14,400 nucleotides of DNA from a bacterium. Its GTDB lineage: Bacteria; SZUA-79; Acidulodesulfobacterales; Acidulodesulfobacteraceae. Location: the NCBI GenBank assembly GCA_021828445.1, contig JAJZJD010000015.1:1-14400 (forward strand), read 5' to 3'. Both the position numbers and the translations under genes were made by a program. Under the pieces are notes generated by a model. That model saw nothing but the letters and a program-made list of their open reading frames with translations, did no database searches and was not told the origin of the DNA. This document shows, one piece after another, positions 6,714 to 12,703 of the stretch (its first letter is position 1; the number at the start of each line of letters is the position of its first letter).

Positions 6714-7112
6714 ATGACCTACCCGATTTCAGATATGATTATTAGAATAAAAAATGCTTATAAAGCAGGTAAAGAAAAAGTTAATATGCCGTATTCCGGG
6801 TTAAAGGAAAATATATGCGAAGTCTTAAAGAGAGAGGGCTTTATAGAAAATTATTCGATTGAAAACGCCGAAGCCGTTTCAACTAAAAATATTAATATAA
6901 AGCTCGCATACTATGAAAGCAAAAAGCCGACGGTTATCGATATTAAAACTACCAGTACGCCGGGAATAAGATTTTATAAAAAAGCTAAAGATATCAGAGC
7001 GTATAAAAATGGCTTAGGAATAGAGATATTTTCAACTTCGGCGGGAATCATGTCTGATGTCGAATGCAAAGAAAAAAAGGTCGGCGGACTTTCATTGTTA
7101 AAAGTTTTTTAA
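6714..7112 (+). CDS. rpsH: 30S ribosomal protein S8 (uS8)
   Basis: This 132-residue protein begins MTYPISDMIIRIKNAYKAGK, typical S8, and ends with GLGIEIFSTSAGIMSDVECK then KKVGGLSLLKVF, the conserved C-terminal rRNA-binding loop. S8 is a primary 16S rRNA binder (helix 21) and in E. coli represses the spc operon by binding a mimic at the start of rplE. No such mimic was recognised by eye here. The 48-base upstream gap holds an all-A/T palindrome (6671-6686) and the Shine-Dalgarno AGAGAGG (6695-6701). Confidence 0.96.
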   Translation: MTYPISDMIIRIKNAYKAGKEKVNMPYSGLKENICEVLKREGFIENYSIENAEAVSTKNINIKLAYYESKKPTVIDIKTTSTPGIRFYKKAKDIRAYKNGLGIEIFSTSAGIMSDVECKEKKVGGLSLLKVF

Positions 7113-7125
7113 TAAAATAGAAAGC

Positions 7126-7149
7126 GAAGGACTAAACTCCTCGGCCTTC
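7126..7149 (+). repeat. Decayed GGGGA-type hairpin, copy 3 (rpsH-rplF)
   Basis: GAAGG at 7126-7130 can pair with CCTTC at 7145-7149, and AGGA (7128-7131) alternatively with TCCT (7138-7141); the interior is not well paired. The flanks match the intact copies: AATAGAAAG upstream (compare CATAGAAAG) and CTAATAAAAAAGG downstream (compare CTAATAAA after copies 1 and 5). It is therefore read as a degenerate member of the same family, placed the same way before the rplF Shine-Dalgarno. Family membership rests on flanks and position more than on the stem. Confidence 0.45.
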
Positions 7150-7171
7150 TAATAAAAAAGGTATAGATAAA

Positions 7172-7711
7172 ATGTCCAGAATAGGTAAAAAAATTATTGA
7201 AATTCCTAAAGACGTCAAAGTGGAGTTAAACGGCAATATCTTAACTTCTTCGGGACCTCTCGGGAAAATTTCTAAAAAAATTCCGGAAGGGATTGCTTTA
7301 GACATAAATAAATCAGCCGTTTCGGTTAAATTAAAGGACGACGATATAAATTTTGAAAAATTTACCGGATTAACCAGAACTATTATAGCAAACGCAATAA
7401 CCGGCGTCGTGCAAGGTTTCTCTAAAGATTTGGAGATTATCGGGGTAGGATACAGGGCTGAAGTTAAGAATAAAAATCTGGTGTTAAATTTAGGTTTTTC
7501 GCATCAGGTTAATTTTATAATCCCCGAAGGTATAAAAATAGCCGTCGAAAAAAATACGTTATTAAAAATTACCGGATTCGATAAAGAGCTTGTCGGGCTC
7601 GTCGCTTCCCAAATAAGGGAATTGAGGAAACCGGAACCTTATAAAGGCAAAGGCATTAAATATTCAGACGAAGTCATAAAACGAAAAGTCGGCAAAGCTT
7701 CGGGAAAATAA
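7172..7711 (+). CDS. rplF: 50S ribosomal protein L6 (uL6)
   Basis: This 179-residue protein has the two tandem L6 domains. The first starts MSRIGKKIIEIPKDVKVELNG; the second contains EIIGVGYRAEVKNKNLVLNLGFSH and the conserved end LRKPEPYKGKGIKYSDEVIKRKVGKASGK split over about residues 150-178. L6 lies near the sarcin-ricin loop and the factor-binding site; gentamicin resistance maps here in some bacteria (family knowledge). The length is standard. Hairpin copy 3 (decayed) precedes it; AAAAAAGG (7155-7161) is the probable Shine-Dalgarno. Confidence 0.97.
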   Translation: MSRIGKKIIEIPKDVKVELNGNILTSSGPLGKISKKIPEGIALDINKSAVSVKLKDDDINFEKFTGLTRTIIANAITGVVQGFSKDLEIIGVGYRAEVKNKNLVLNLGFSHQVNFIIPEGIKIAVEKNTLLKITGFDKELVGLVASQIRELRKPEPYKGKGIKYSDEVIKRKVGKASGK

Positions 7712-7713
7712 AT

Positions 7714-7726
7714 CATAGAAAGAGGT
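7714..7726 (+). repeat. Solo CATAGAAAGAGGT box before rplR
   Basis: The 13-mer CATAGAAAGAGGT fills most of the 20-base rplF-rplR gap and contains the rplR Shine-Dalgarno (AGAGG, 7721-7725). The identical 13-mer stands before adk at 10402-10414. In the rpsM-rpsK gap the same 13-mer is divided by a hairpin between CATAGAA and AGAGGT. The match is exact; whether it is an empty insertion site or a conserved initiation signal is inference. Confidence 0.6.
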
Positions 7727-7731
7727 TAGAT

Positions 7732-8088
7732 ATGAAAGACAAAATTGAAAAGAGATTGCGCAGGAAGGCACATATTAAAAAGGTTATGAAAAATAACATT
7801 AAACCCCGTCTGTGCGTGTTTAAAAGTTTAAATAATATTTACGTTCAGGTTTTTTCCGCCGACAATAATGTCTTAGCTCAGGCATCATCGCTTTCCAAGG
7901 AGATAAAAGTAAAGATTAAAGGACATGCAGGGAATGTAGATGCCGCTAAAATAGTAGGGAAAGAGATTGCGGAATTATGCAAACAGAAATCGATAATAGA
8001 TGTTGCGTTCGATAGGAACGGATATATTTATCACGGAAGAGTTAAGGCATTAGCCGATGCCGCAAGAGAAAACGGGTTAAATTTTTAG
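7732..8088 (+). CDS. rplR: 50S ribosomal protein L18 (uL18)
   Basis: This 118-residue protein has RLRRKAHIKKVMKNNIKPRLCVFKSLNNIYVQVF at its N-terminal half, GNVDAAKIVGKEIAE centrally and the near-invariant end FDRNGYIYHGRVKALADAARENGLNF. L18 binds 5S rRNA and links it to 23S rRNA in the central protuberance, together with L5. AGAGG at 7721-7725 is 6 bases upstream of the ATG and lies in the solo CATAGAAAGAGGT box. Length agrees with the family (about 117-122). Confidence 0.97.
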   Translation: MKDKIEKRLRRKAHIKKVMKNNIKPRLCVFKSLNNIYVQVFSADNNVLAQASSLSKEIKVKIKGHAGNVDAAKIVGKEIAELCKQKSIIDVAFDRNGYIYHGRVKALADAARENGLNF

Positions 8089-8111
8089 ATATATGAATAT
8101 TGGAGGATAAT

Positions 8112-8597
8112 TTGGAGAAATTAAGCGTTGAAGATTTAAATATTAAGGATAAAGTTATACATATTTCAAGAGTTGCCAAGGTAGTTAAAGGCGGAAGAAG
8201 GTTTGGCTTTTCGGCATTGGTGGTAGCCGGGGATCCGGATGCAAATTTTGTGGGCATAGGACTTGGAAAAGCCAAAGAGGTGCCGGAAGCGATTAGAAAA
8301 GGAACCGAACAGGCAAAGAAAAATTTAATAAGAGTCAAGGTTCATAAAAATTCAATTCCCCATGAACAATACGGAAAGAGCGGAGCCGGTTATGTATTTA
8401 TGAAGCCCGCTCCGGAAGGAACCGGGATAATAGCGGGGGGAGCCATGAGGGCAATTTTTGAACTTTCAGGGGTAAGAAATGTTTACGCCAAGTCTATAGG
8501 TTCTTCAAACCCGCATAATGTGGCAAATGCGACCTTGAAATGCATTTCTTCGTTTTTTTATAAAGGGGAACTAGAAAAAAGAAGAAAAAAATCATAA
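8112..8597 (+). CDS. rpsE: 30S ribosomal protein S5 (uS5)
   Basis: This is a 161-residue protein from TTG 8112. An in-frame TTG at 8100 exists, but GGAGG (8102-8106) overlaps it and lies 5 bases before 8112, so 8112 is chosen. The N-terminal domain has VVKGGRRFGFSAL (residues 24-36, the spectinomycin-related loop region), then GIGLGKAKEVPEAIRKG; the C-terminal domain has GTGIIAGGAMRAIFELSGV and the SSNPHNVANAT segment. S5 guards decoding accuracy with S4 and lines the mRNA entry. The loop AGDPDANFVG (about 39-48) seems one residue longer than the common GDGNGxVG form. Confidence 0.95.
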   Translation: MEKLSVEDLNIKDKVIHISRVAKVVKGGRRFGFSALVVAGDPDANFVGIGLGKAKEVPEAIRKGTEQAKKNLIRVKVHKNSIPHEQYGKSGAGYVFMKPAPEGTGIIAGGAMRAIFELSGVRNVYAKSIGSSNPHNVANATLKCISSFFYKGELEKRRKKS

Positions 8598-8613
8598 ATA
8601 AATATCATAGAAT

Positions 8614-8637
8614 AGGGAAAGGCTTAAGTCCGTCCCT
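8614..8637 (+). repeat. GGGGA-type intergenic hairpin, copy 4 (rpsE-rplO)
   Basis: The arms AGGGAAAGGCTT (8614-8625) and AAGTCCGTCCCT (8626-8637) pair at ten of twelve positions, with two internal mismatches (A-G and A-C) and one G-U. It shares the AGGGA...GGCTTAAGTC...GTCCCT framework with copy 2. CATAGAA (8606-8612) stands directly before it, and AAAAAAGAGG follows with the rplO Shine-Dalgarno. It occupies the gap where rpmD (L30) is found in many bacteria. Confidence 0.7.
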
Positions 8638-8658
8638 AAAAAAGAGGAATACAATTAA

Positions 8659-9093
8659 ATGGTAAATTTAAGCGAATTCGGCAAACATAATAATAAAAAG
8701 AGAAAAAGGCTGGGTAGAGGTTCGGGATCCGGGCACGGTCAGACTTCCGGAAAAGGAAATAAAGGTCAGAATGCAAGAGCGGGAGGCGGAGTAAGACCCG
8801 GGTTTGAAGGCGGCCAGATGCCTTACAGCAGAAGAGTTCCAAAAAGAGGTTTTAATAATCCCCTTCGGGAACAGATTGCAATTGTAAATTTTACCGCCAT
8901 TGATAATATAAAAAGCAATGATATAAATATAGACATTTTAAAAGAAAGCGGAATACTAAAGAAAAGCGAAAATAAATTTAAGCTGTTAGGTTCAGGGGAA
9001 ATTAACCGCAAGGTTAACGTGGTCTGCAATAAGATTTCTAAAAATGCCAAAGAAAAAATAGAAAAAAACGGCGGAACCGTAAGGATAATATAA
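8659..9093 (+). CDS. rplO: 50S ribosomal protein L15 (uL15)
   Basis: This 144-residue protein has the long Gly/Arg/Lys-rich N-terminal extension (about residues 16-65: RKRLGRGSGSGHGQTSGKG, then GQNARAGGGVRPGFEGGQMP and RRVPKRGF) that threads into 23S rRNA, followed by the small globular domain ending KNAKEKIEKNGGTVRII. L15 is a late-assembly protein that contacts many others in the 50S. GAGG at 8644-8647 is the Shine-Dalgarno, about 11 bases upstream. It follows rpsE directly, with no rpmD, and ends 4 bases before secY. Confidence 0.96.
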   Translation: MVNLSEFGKHNNKKRKRLGRGSGSGHGQTSGKGNKGQNARAGGGVRPGFEGGQMPYSRRVPKRGFNNPLREQIAIVNFTAIDNIKSNDINIDILKESGILKKSENKFKLLGSGEINRKVNVVCNKISKNAKEKIEKNGGTVRII

Positions 9094-9097
9094 AATA

Positions 9098-10396
9098 ATG
9101 GCTCAAAGTTTTGAAAATTTAGGAAAAATACCGGAACTGCGCAACAGGATACTTTATACTCTCTTGATGTTCGTAGTGTTCAGGATTGGGGTTCATATTA
9201 CGACTCCCGGCGTTAACCCGGTTGCTTTGTCCCAGTTTTTTAACGCATCGAACAGCAATTTATTTGGTCTTTTTAATATGTTTACAGGGGGAGCGTTAGC
9301 GCGTTTTTCTATATTTTCTCTCGGCATTATGCCCTATATAAGTTCATCAATCATATTTCAGATGCTGCCCATGGTCGTACCTTCTCTCGACAGACTCCAG
9401 AAAGAAGGCGAAGCCGGAAGAAAGAAGTTTATGCAATATACAAGATACGGAACCGTGCTGCTTTCATTATTTCAATCTATCGGGATAAGTTACGGAATTG
9501 AAGCCATGAAAAGCCCGGACGGACTGCCGGTAGTTATGAATCCGGGTATGAGTTTTCTAATTATATCCGTTATTACTCTTACGGCAGGCACTATATTCGT
9601 TATGTGGATAGGCGAAGAGATATCGGAGCACGGAATAGGCAACGGCATTTCGCTGATTATATTCGCGGGAATAGTTGCGGCTATCCCGGGCGCATTTATG
9701 AATACTATCAAAATGGTTCAGCTTGGCGAAATTAATATTATGCTGTTAATTTTAATCCTTGCATTAATGATTTTAGTAATCGGATTTATTGTTTTTGTAG
9801 AATCTGCTCAGAGACGCATTCCAATACAATATGCAAAGAAAATGGTAGGGAGAAAGCTATACTCCGGACAGACCAGCTACCTTCCTTTGAAAGTCAATAC
9901 TCCCGGAGTAATTCCTCCTATTTTCGCAATGTCTATTCTTCTTTTTCCGGCGACAATCGCTAATTTTATTAAGATGCCGGTTTTTGAAAGAGTTTCCGAA
10001 TATTTAAATCCTAACGGAGTTCTTTACAATATAATTTTTGTTATTTTAATTTTTTTCTTTTGCTATTTTTACACGGCAATTACGTTTAAAGTGGATGATG
10101 TTGCCGATGATTTGCGCAAATATGGCGGAAACGTTCCGGGAATTAAACCCGGGAAATCTACCTCGTCATTCATAGATAAAATTTTAAACAGGGTTACGTT
10201 TATAGGCGCTATATATGTATCCTTAATATGTCTCCTGCCGACGATTTTAATTAATAAATTTCATGTTCCTTTTTACTTTGGCGGGACGGGGCTTTTAATC
10301 GTCGTAGTAGTGGCTATGGATACCATAGTGCAGATTCAATCGCATTTATTATATAGAAATTATGACAGCCTGTTAAAGAAAGCGTCAAAAAAATAA
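9098..10396 (+). CDS. secY: Protein translocase subunit SecY
   Basis: This 432-residue polytopic inner-membrane protein forms the channel of SecYEG, exporting unfolded proteins with SecA or inserting membrane proteins with SRP/FtsY. The sequence shows the family's ten hydrophobic segments: first at about 18-36, then the plug-region GGALARFSIFSLGIMPYISS (64-83), GEEISEHGIGNGISLIIFAG (172-191), the C4 loop ESAQRRIPIQYAKKMVGRK (235-253) and the C5 loop YGGNVPGIKPGKST (342-355). The C5 loop has Lys350 where the family nearly always has Arg (E. coli Arg357). It starts 4 bases after rplO with no strong Shine-Dalgarno, suggesting coupling. Confidence 0.97.
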   Translation: MAQSFENLGKIPELRNRILYTLLMFVVFRIGVHITTPGVNPVALSQFFNASNSNLFGLFNMFTGGALARFSIFSLGIMPYISSSIIFQMLPMVVPSLDRLQKEGEAGRKKFMQYTRYGTVLLSLFQSIGISYGIEAMKSPDGLPVVMNPGMSFLIISVITLTAGTIFVMWIGEEISEHGIGNGISLIIFAGIVAAIPGAFMNTIKMVQLGEINIMLLILILALMILVIGFIVFVESAQRRIPIQYAKKMVGRKLYSGQTSYLPLKVNTPGVIPPIFAMSILLFPATIANFIKMPVFERVSEYLNPNGVLYNIIFVILIFFFCYFYTAITFKVDDVADDLRKYGGNVPGIKPGKSTSSFIDKILNRVTFIGAIYVSLICLLPTILINKFHVPFYFGGTGLLIVVVVAMDTIVQIQSHLLYRNYDSLLKKASKK

Positions 10397-10401
10397 TATA
10401 A

Positions 10402-10414
10402 CATAGAAAGAGGT
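10402..10414 (+). repeat. Solo CATAGAAAGAGGT box before adk
   Basis: An exact copy of the 13-mer found at 7714-7726 lies in the 22-base secY-adk gap and includes the adk Shine-Dalgarno (AGAGG, 10409-10413), 5 bases before the ATG. No hairpin is present. It is the second 'empty' example against which the hairpin-containing rpsM-rpsK gap can be compared. Confidence 0.6.
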
Positions 10415-10418
10415 AAAA

Positions 10419-11066
10419 ATGAAAAGCAAAATTTATATTTTAATAGGACCTCCGGGTGCGGGCAAGGGAACTCAGGCAAAAAATATTGCAAATACAAAAG
10501 ATTTCGTATTGATTTCCACAGGAGACTTATTAAGGGAAAACGTAGAGAAAAAAACCGAACTTGGTCAAATTGCAAAATCATATATGGATAAAGGCGAATT
10601 TGTTCCTATCGATTTAGTCGCCAAGATAATTAAGGCAAATATCGAGCAGAATCTTGGCAGAAACGGGTTTTTATTCGACGGATTTCCGAGGGACTTATCT
10701 CAGAATGTGTTATTAGACGGAATGCTTAAAGAGTTCAACCTCGAGGTAGATAAGGTTATCTATATAGACGTTAAGGATGAAGCGATACTTGATAGGCTTA
10801 CCAATAGAAGAGTTTGTCCGAAATGTAAAAAAGTGTATCACATGAAATTTAATAAGCCTAAAAAAGACGAATTATGCGACGATTGCGGAGTTTCGTTGAT
10901 AACAAGGGATGACGATAAGCCTGAAGTTATCAAAAATAGACTGGCGACATATCATAAATCTACGCATCCTTTGGTCGAGCATTTTGAAAAATTAGGCAAA
11001 GTAATCAGGATTAACGGCGAAAAATCTCCTAAAGAGGTAGAAAACGAAATAATTTCGCATATCTAA
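10419..11066 (+). CDS. adk: Adenylate kinase, zinc-lid type
   Basis: This 215-residue protein catalyses ATP + AMP = 2 ADP in the cytoplasm. The P-loop is GPPGAGKGT at residues 10-18; the AMP-binding region has STGDLLRE (33-40) and DGFPRDLSQ (87-95), with Arg91 and Gln95 conserved and Asp92 where Thr is commoner. The LID carries Cys133-x2-Cys136 and Cys153-x2-Cys156, the four-cysteine zinc site found in many Gram-positives and some Gram-negatives but not E. coli. The LID end TRDDDKPEVIKNRLATYH and the C-terminus are normal. Position between secY and map is the common spc arrangement. Confidence 0.98.
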   Translation: MKSKIYILIGPPGAGKGTQAKNIANTKDFVLISTGDLLRENVEKKTELGQIAKSYMDKGEFVPIDLVAKIIKANIEQNLGRNGFLFDGFPRDLSQNVLLDGMLKEFNLEVDKVIYIDVKDEAILDRLTNRRVCPKCKKVYHMKFNKPKKDELCDDCGVSLITRDDDKPEVIKNRLATYHKSTHPLVEHFEKLGKVIRINGEKSPKEVENEIISHI

Positions 11067-11075
11067 GCCTGTAAA

Positions 11076-11816
11076 ATGGTCAACCTTAAAAGCAAAATAG
11101 ATATAGAAGGCATAAAAAAAGCGGGTGAAATAGTAAATAAAGTATTAAATGAATTATCGGCGATGACTAAGCCGGGCATGAAAACAATAGAGTATGATAT
11201 TGTTGCGGAAAAGGAGGCATTATCTTTAAATGCAATTCCGGCTTTTAAAGGATATAACGGGTTTCCTTACTCTGTTTGCGTGTCGGTAAACGAAGAAGTC
11301 GTTCACGGTTTTCCTTCGCAGAGAAAGTTAAGGGAAGGGGATATAGTAAGTTTAGATTACGGCATTTATTATAACGGCTATTATGCGGATGCCGCAGTTA
11401 CCGTTCCTGTCGGCAATATAACCGATTCGGCTCTAAACTTAATGAAGATTACTAAGGAAGCTTTGAATATAGGAATTTCTAAGGCTGTTTGCGGCAATAA
11501 AATTAACGATATTTCAACGGCTGTCGAAAATTTTGTAACTCTGAATAAATATTCTGTAGTAAAGGATTTTGTCGGTCACGGGGTCGGTTTTAAATTGCAT
11601 GAAGATCCGCAGGTCCCTAACTATTATATTGAATCAAACGACGTATTGATAAAGAATGGAATGGTAATTGCGATTGAGCCTATGGTCAACGAATTTTCTT
11701 ATAAGGTAAAGATTAAAGAAAACAAGTGGACCGTTATTACCAAAGACAAGGGGTTGTCGGCTCATTTTGAGCATACCGTCGCAATAACAAATGAAGGACC
11801 GCAAGTTCTTACATAG
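11076..11816 (+). CDS. map: Methionine aminopeptidase, type I
   Basis: This 246-residue pita-bread metalloenzyme removes the initiator Met from nascent proteins with small second residues. The expected metal ligands are visible: Asp94 (LDYG), Asp105 (YADAA), His168 (GHGVG), Glu201 (IEPM) and Glu232 (HFEHT), plus substrate-site His77 (VVHGFPS) and His175 (KLHEDP). Length fits a type Ia enzyme without N-terminal extension. It starts 9 bases after adk; no clear Shine-Dalgarno was seen, so translation may depend on coupling. infA follows after 8 bases. Confidence 0.97.
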   Translation: MVNLKSKIDIEGIKKAGEIVNKVLNELSAMTKPGMKTIEYDIVAEKEALSLNAIPAFKGYNGFPYSVCVSVNEEVVHGFPSQRKLREGDIVSLDYGIYYNGYYADAAVTVPVGNITDSALNLMKITKEALNIGISKAVCGNKINDISTAVENFVTLNKYSVVKDFVGHGVGFKLHEDPQVPNYYIESNDVLIKNGMVIAIEPMVNEFSYKVKIKENKWTVITKDKGLSAHFEHTVAITNEGPQVLT

Positions 11817-11824
11817 GAAAATTT

Positions 11825-12046
11825 ATGTCTAGTAAAGAAGATTTGATTGAAGTCGAAGGAACCGTCGTGGAACCTCTTCCTAATGCAATGTTCAGGGTCG
11901 AGTTAGAAAACGGATATAAAGTGCTTGCTCATATATCGGGAAAAATGCGCATGCATTATATTAAGATTCTCGCCGGCGATAAAGTTACGGTTCAGTTATC
12001 TCCGTATGATTTGACGAGAGGCCGCATTATCTTCAGGGGAAAGTAA
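11825..12046 (+). CDS. infA: Translation initiation factor IF-1
   Basis: This 73-residue single OB-fold protein has the near-invariant runs IEVEGTVVEPLPNAMFRVEL, NGYKVLAHISGKMRMHYIKI and DKVTVQLSPYDLTRGRI. IF-1 blocks the 30S A site during initiation and enhances IF-2 and IF-3 action. TAGGAAAA just upstream (11815-11822) serves as Shine-Dalgarno. Placement between map and rpmJ is typical of the adk-map-infA-rpmJ arrangement. The length is the usual 72-73. Confidence 0.98.
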   Translation: MSSKEDLIEVEGTVVEPLPNAMFRVELENGYKVLAHISGKMRMHYIKILAGDKVTVQLSPYDLTRGRIIFRGK

Positions 12047-12057
12047 ATTATAATAAT

Positions 12058-12082
12058 GGGGACAGATTTTAAATCTGTCCCC
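12058..12082 (+). repeat. GGGGA-type intergenic hairpin, copy 5 (infA-rpmJ), perfect
   Basis: The arms GGGGACAGATTT (12058-12069) and AAATCTGTCCCC (12071-12082) are perfect reverse complements of 12 bases around a single central T. It is followed by TAATAAATAAAAAGGAG, giving the rpmJ Shine-Dalgarno. No T-tract follows the C-rich arm, so it does not look like a terminator. It is the cleanest copy of the family, and the only intact one apart from copy 2 without a CATAGAA box upstream. Confidence 0.85.
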
Positions 12083-12105
12083 TAATAAATAAAAAGGAGT
12101 CGGAA

Positions 12106-12219
12106 TTGAAAGTAAGGTCGTCGGTTAAAAAAATATGCGATAAGTGCAAGGTTATCAAGAGAAAAGGTGTCGTAAGAATTATCTGCGAAAACCCTAAACA
12201 TAAGCAACGTCAGGGTTAA
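12106..12219 (+). CDS. rpmJ: 50S ribosomal protein L36 (bL36), zinc form
   Basis: This is a 37-residue protein from TTG 12106, with AGGAG (12095-12099) 6 bases upstream. It reads MKVRSSVKKICDKCKVIKRK and ends CENPKHKQRQG, standard L36. The zinc ligands Cys11, Cys14, Cys27 and His32 are all present, so this is the zinc-binding form. L36 is a late 50S assembly protein next to the L7/L12 base and 23S helices. It lies between infA and rpsM, the usual junction of the spc and alpha blocks. Confidence 0.97.
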   Translation: MKVRSSVKKICDKCKVIKRKGVVRIICENPKHKQRQG

Positions 12220-12246
12220 TAAGATCGACAAATATTTACTCTTTAA

Positions 12247-12270
12247 AAGTTGCTAAGCAACTTAATTAGC
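12247..12270 (+). promoter_or_regulatory. Candidate alpha-operon leader structure before rpsM
   Basis: In the 79-base gap before rpsM, AAGTTGC (12247-12253) and GCAACTT (12257-12263) form a perfect 7-bp stem with a 3-base loop. An overlapping alternative pairs GCTAA (12252-12256) with TTAGC (12266-12270), so the two stems compete. No T-tract follows. In E. coli, S4 represses the alpha operon by binding a pseudoknot at this place; this structure is in the right position but its equivalence is inference. The hairpin does not belong to the GGGGA family. Confidence 0.35.
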
Positions 12271-12298
12271 ATATATAAATATGTGGAGGATAAAAATT

Positions 12299-12673
12299 AT
12301 GGCAAGAATTTCAGGAATAGATTTACCTAAGAATAAAAGAATCGAAATCGCTTTAACCTATATCTATGGTATCGGACGCGCATTATCAAGCCGTATTTTA
12401 GAAAAAGCGGGCGTCGCTATAGATATTAAAGTAAAAGATTTGACGGATATTCAGGTAAATAGCATAAGACAGCAGATAGATAGCGAATTCAAAGTAGAAG
12501 GCGATTTAAAAAGAGAAGTTCAGATGAATATAAAAAGATTAATAGATATAGGCAGTTATAGAGGACTAAGGCATAAGAAAGGATTGCCGGCGAGAGGACA
12601 GAGAACCAAAACAAATGCAAGGACAAGAAAAGGACCGAGAAAGTCAACTATAGCGGCGGCAAAAGCTAAATAG
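12299..12673 (+). CDS. rpsM: 30S ribosomal protein S13 (uS13)
   Basis: This is a 124-residue protein from ATG 12299, reading MARISGIDLPKNKRIEIALT; an in-frame ATG at 12281 lies just before the Shine-Dalgarno GGAGG (12285-12289) and would add an unconserved MWRIKI, so it is rejected. Conserved parts include IYGIGR (helix-two-turn-helix), REVQMNIKRLIDIGSYRGLRHKKGLPARGQRTKTNARTRKGPRK split over about 78-118, and a basic tail. S13 sits in the 30S head, bridging to L5 and contacting P-site tRNA. It opens the alpha block. Confidence 0.96.
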   Translation: MARISGIDLPKNKRIEIALTYIYGIGRALSSRILEKAGVAIDIKVKDLTDIQVNSIRQQIDSEFKVEGDLKREVQMNIKRLIDIGSYRGLRHKKGLPARGQRTKTNARTRKGPRKSTIAAAKAK

Positions 12674-12703
12674 AATTTTTCTAAGGACATATATAATAAA
12701 TAA

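Noticed and set aside
8100..8111. Upstream TTG start for rpsE
   Set aside because: GGAGG overlaps it; TTG 8112 is 5 bases downstream of the Shine-Dalgarno.
12250..12279. TTGCTA-N18-TATAAA as an alpha-operon promoter
   Set aside because: Both boxes are imperfect in AT-rich sequence, and transcription would start at about the rpsM Shine-Dalgarno, leaving no usable leader.
12281..12298. Upstream ATG start for rpsM adding MWRIKI
   Set aside because: The added codons cover the Shine-Dalgarno and are not part of the S13 family N-terminus.
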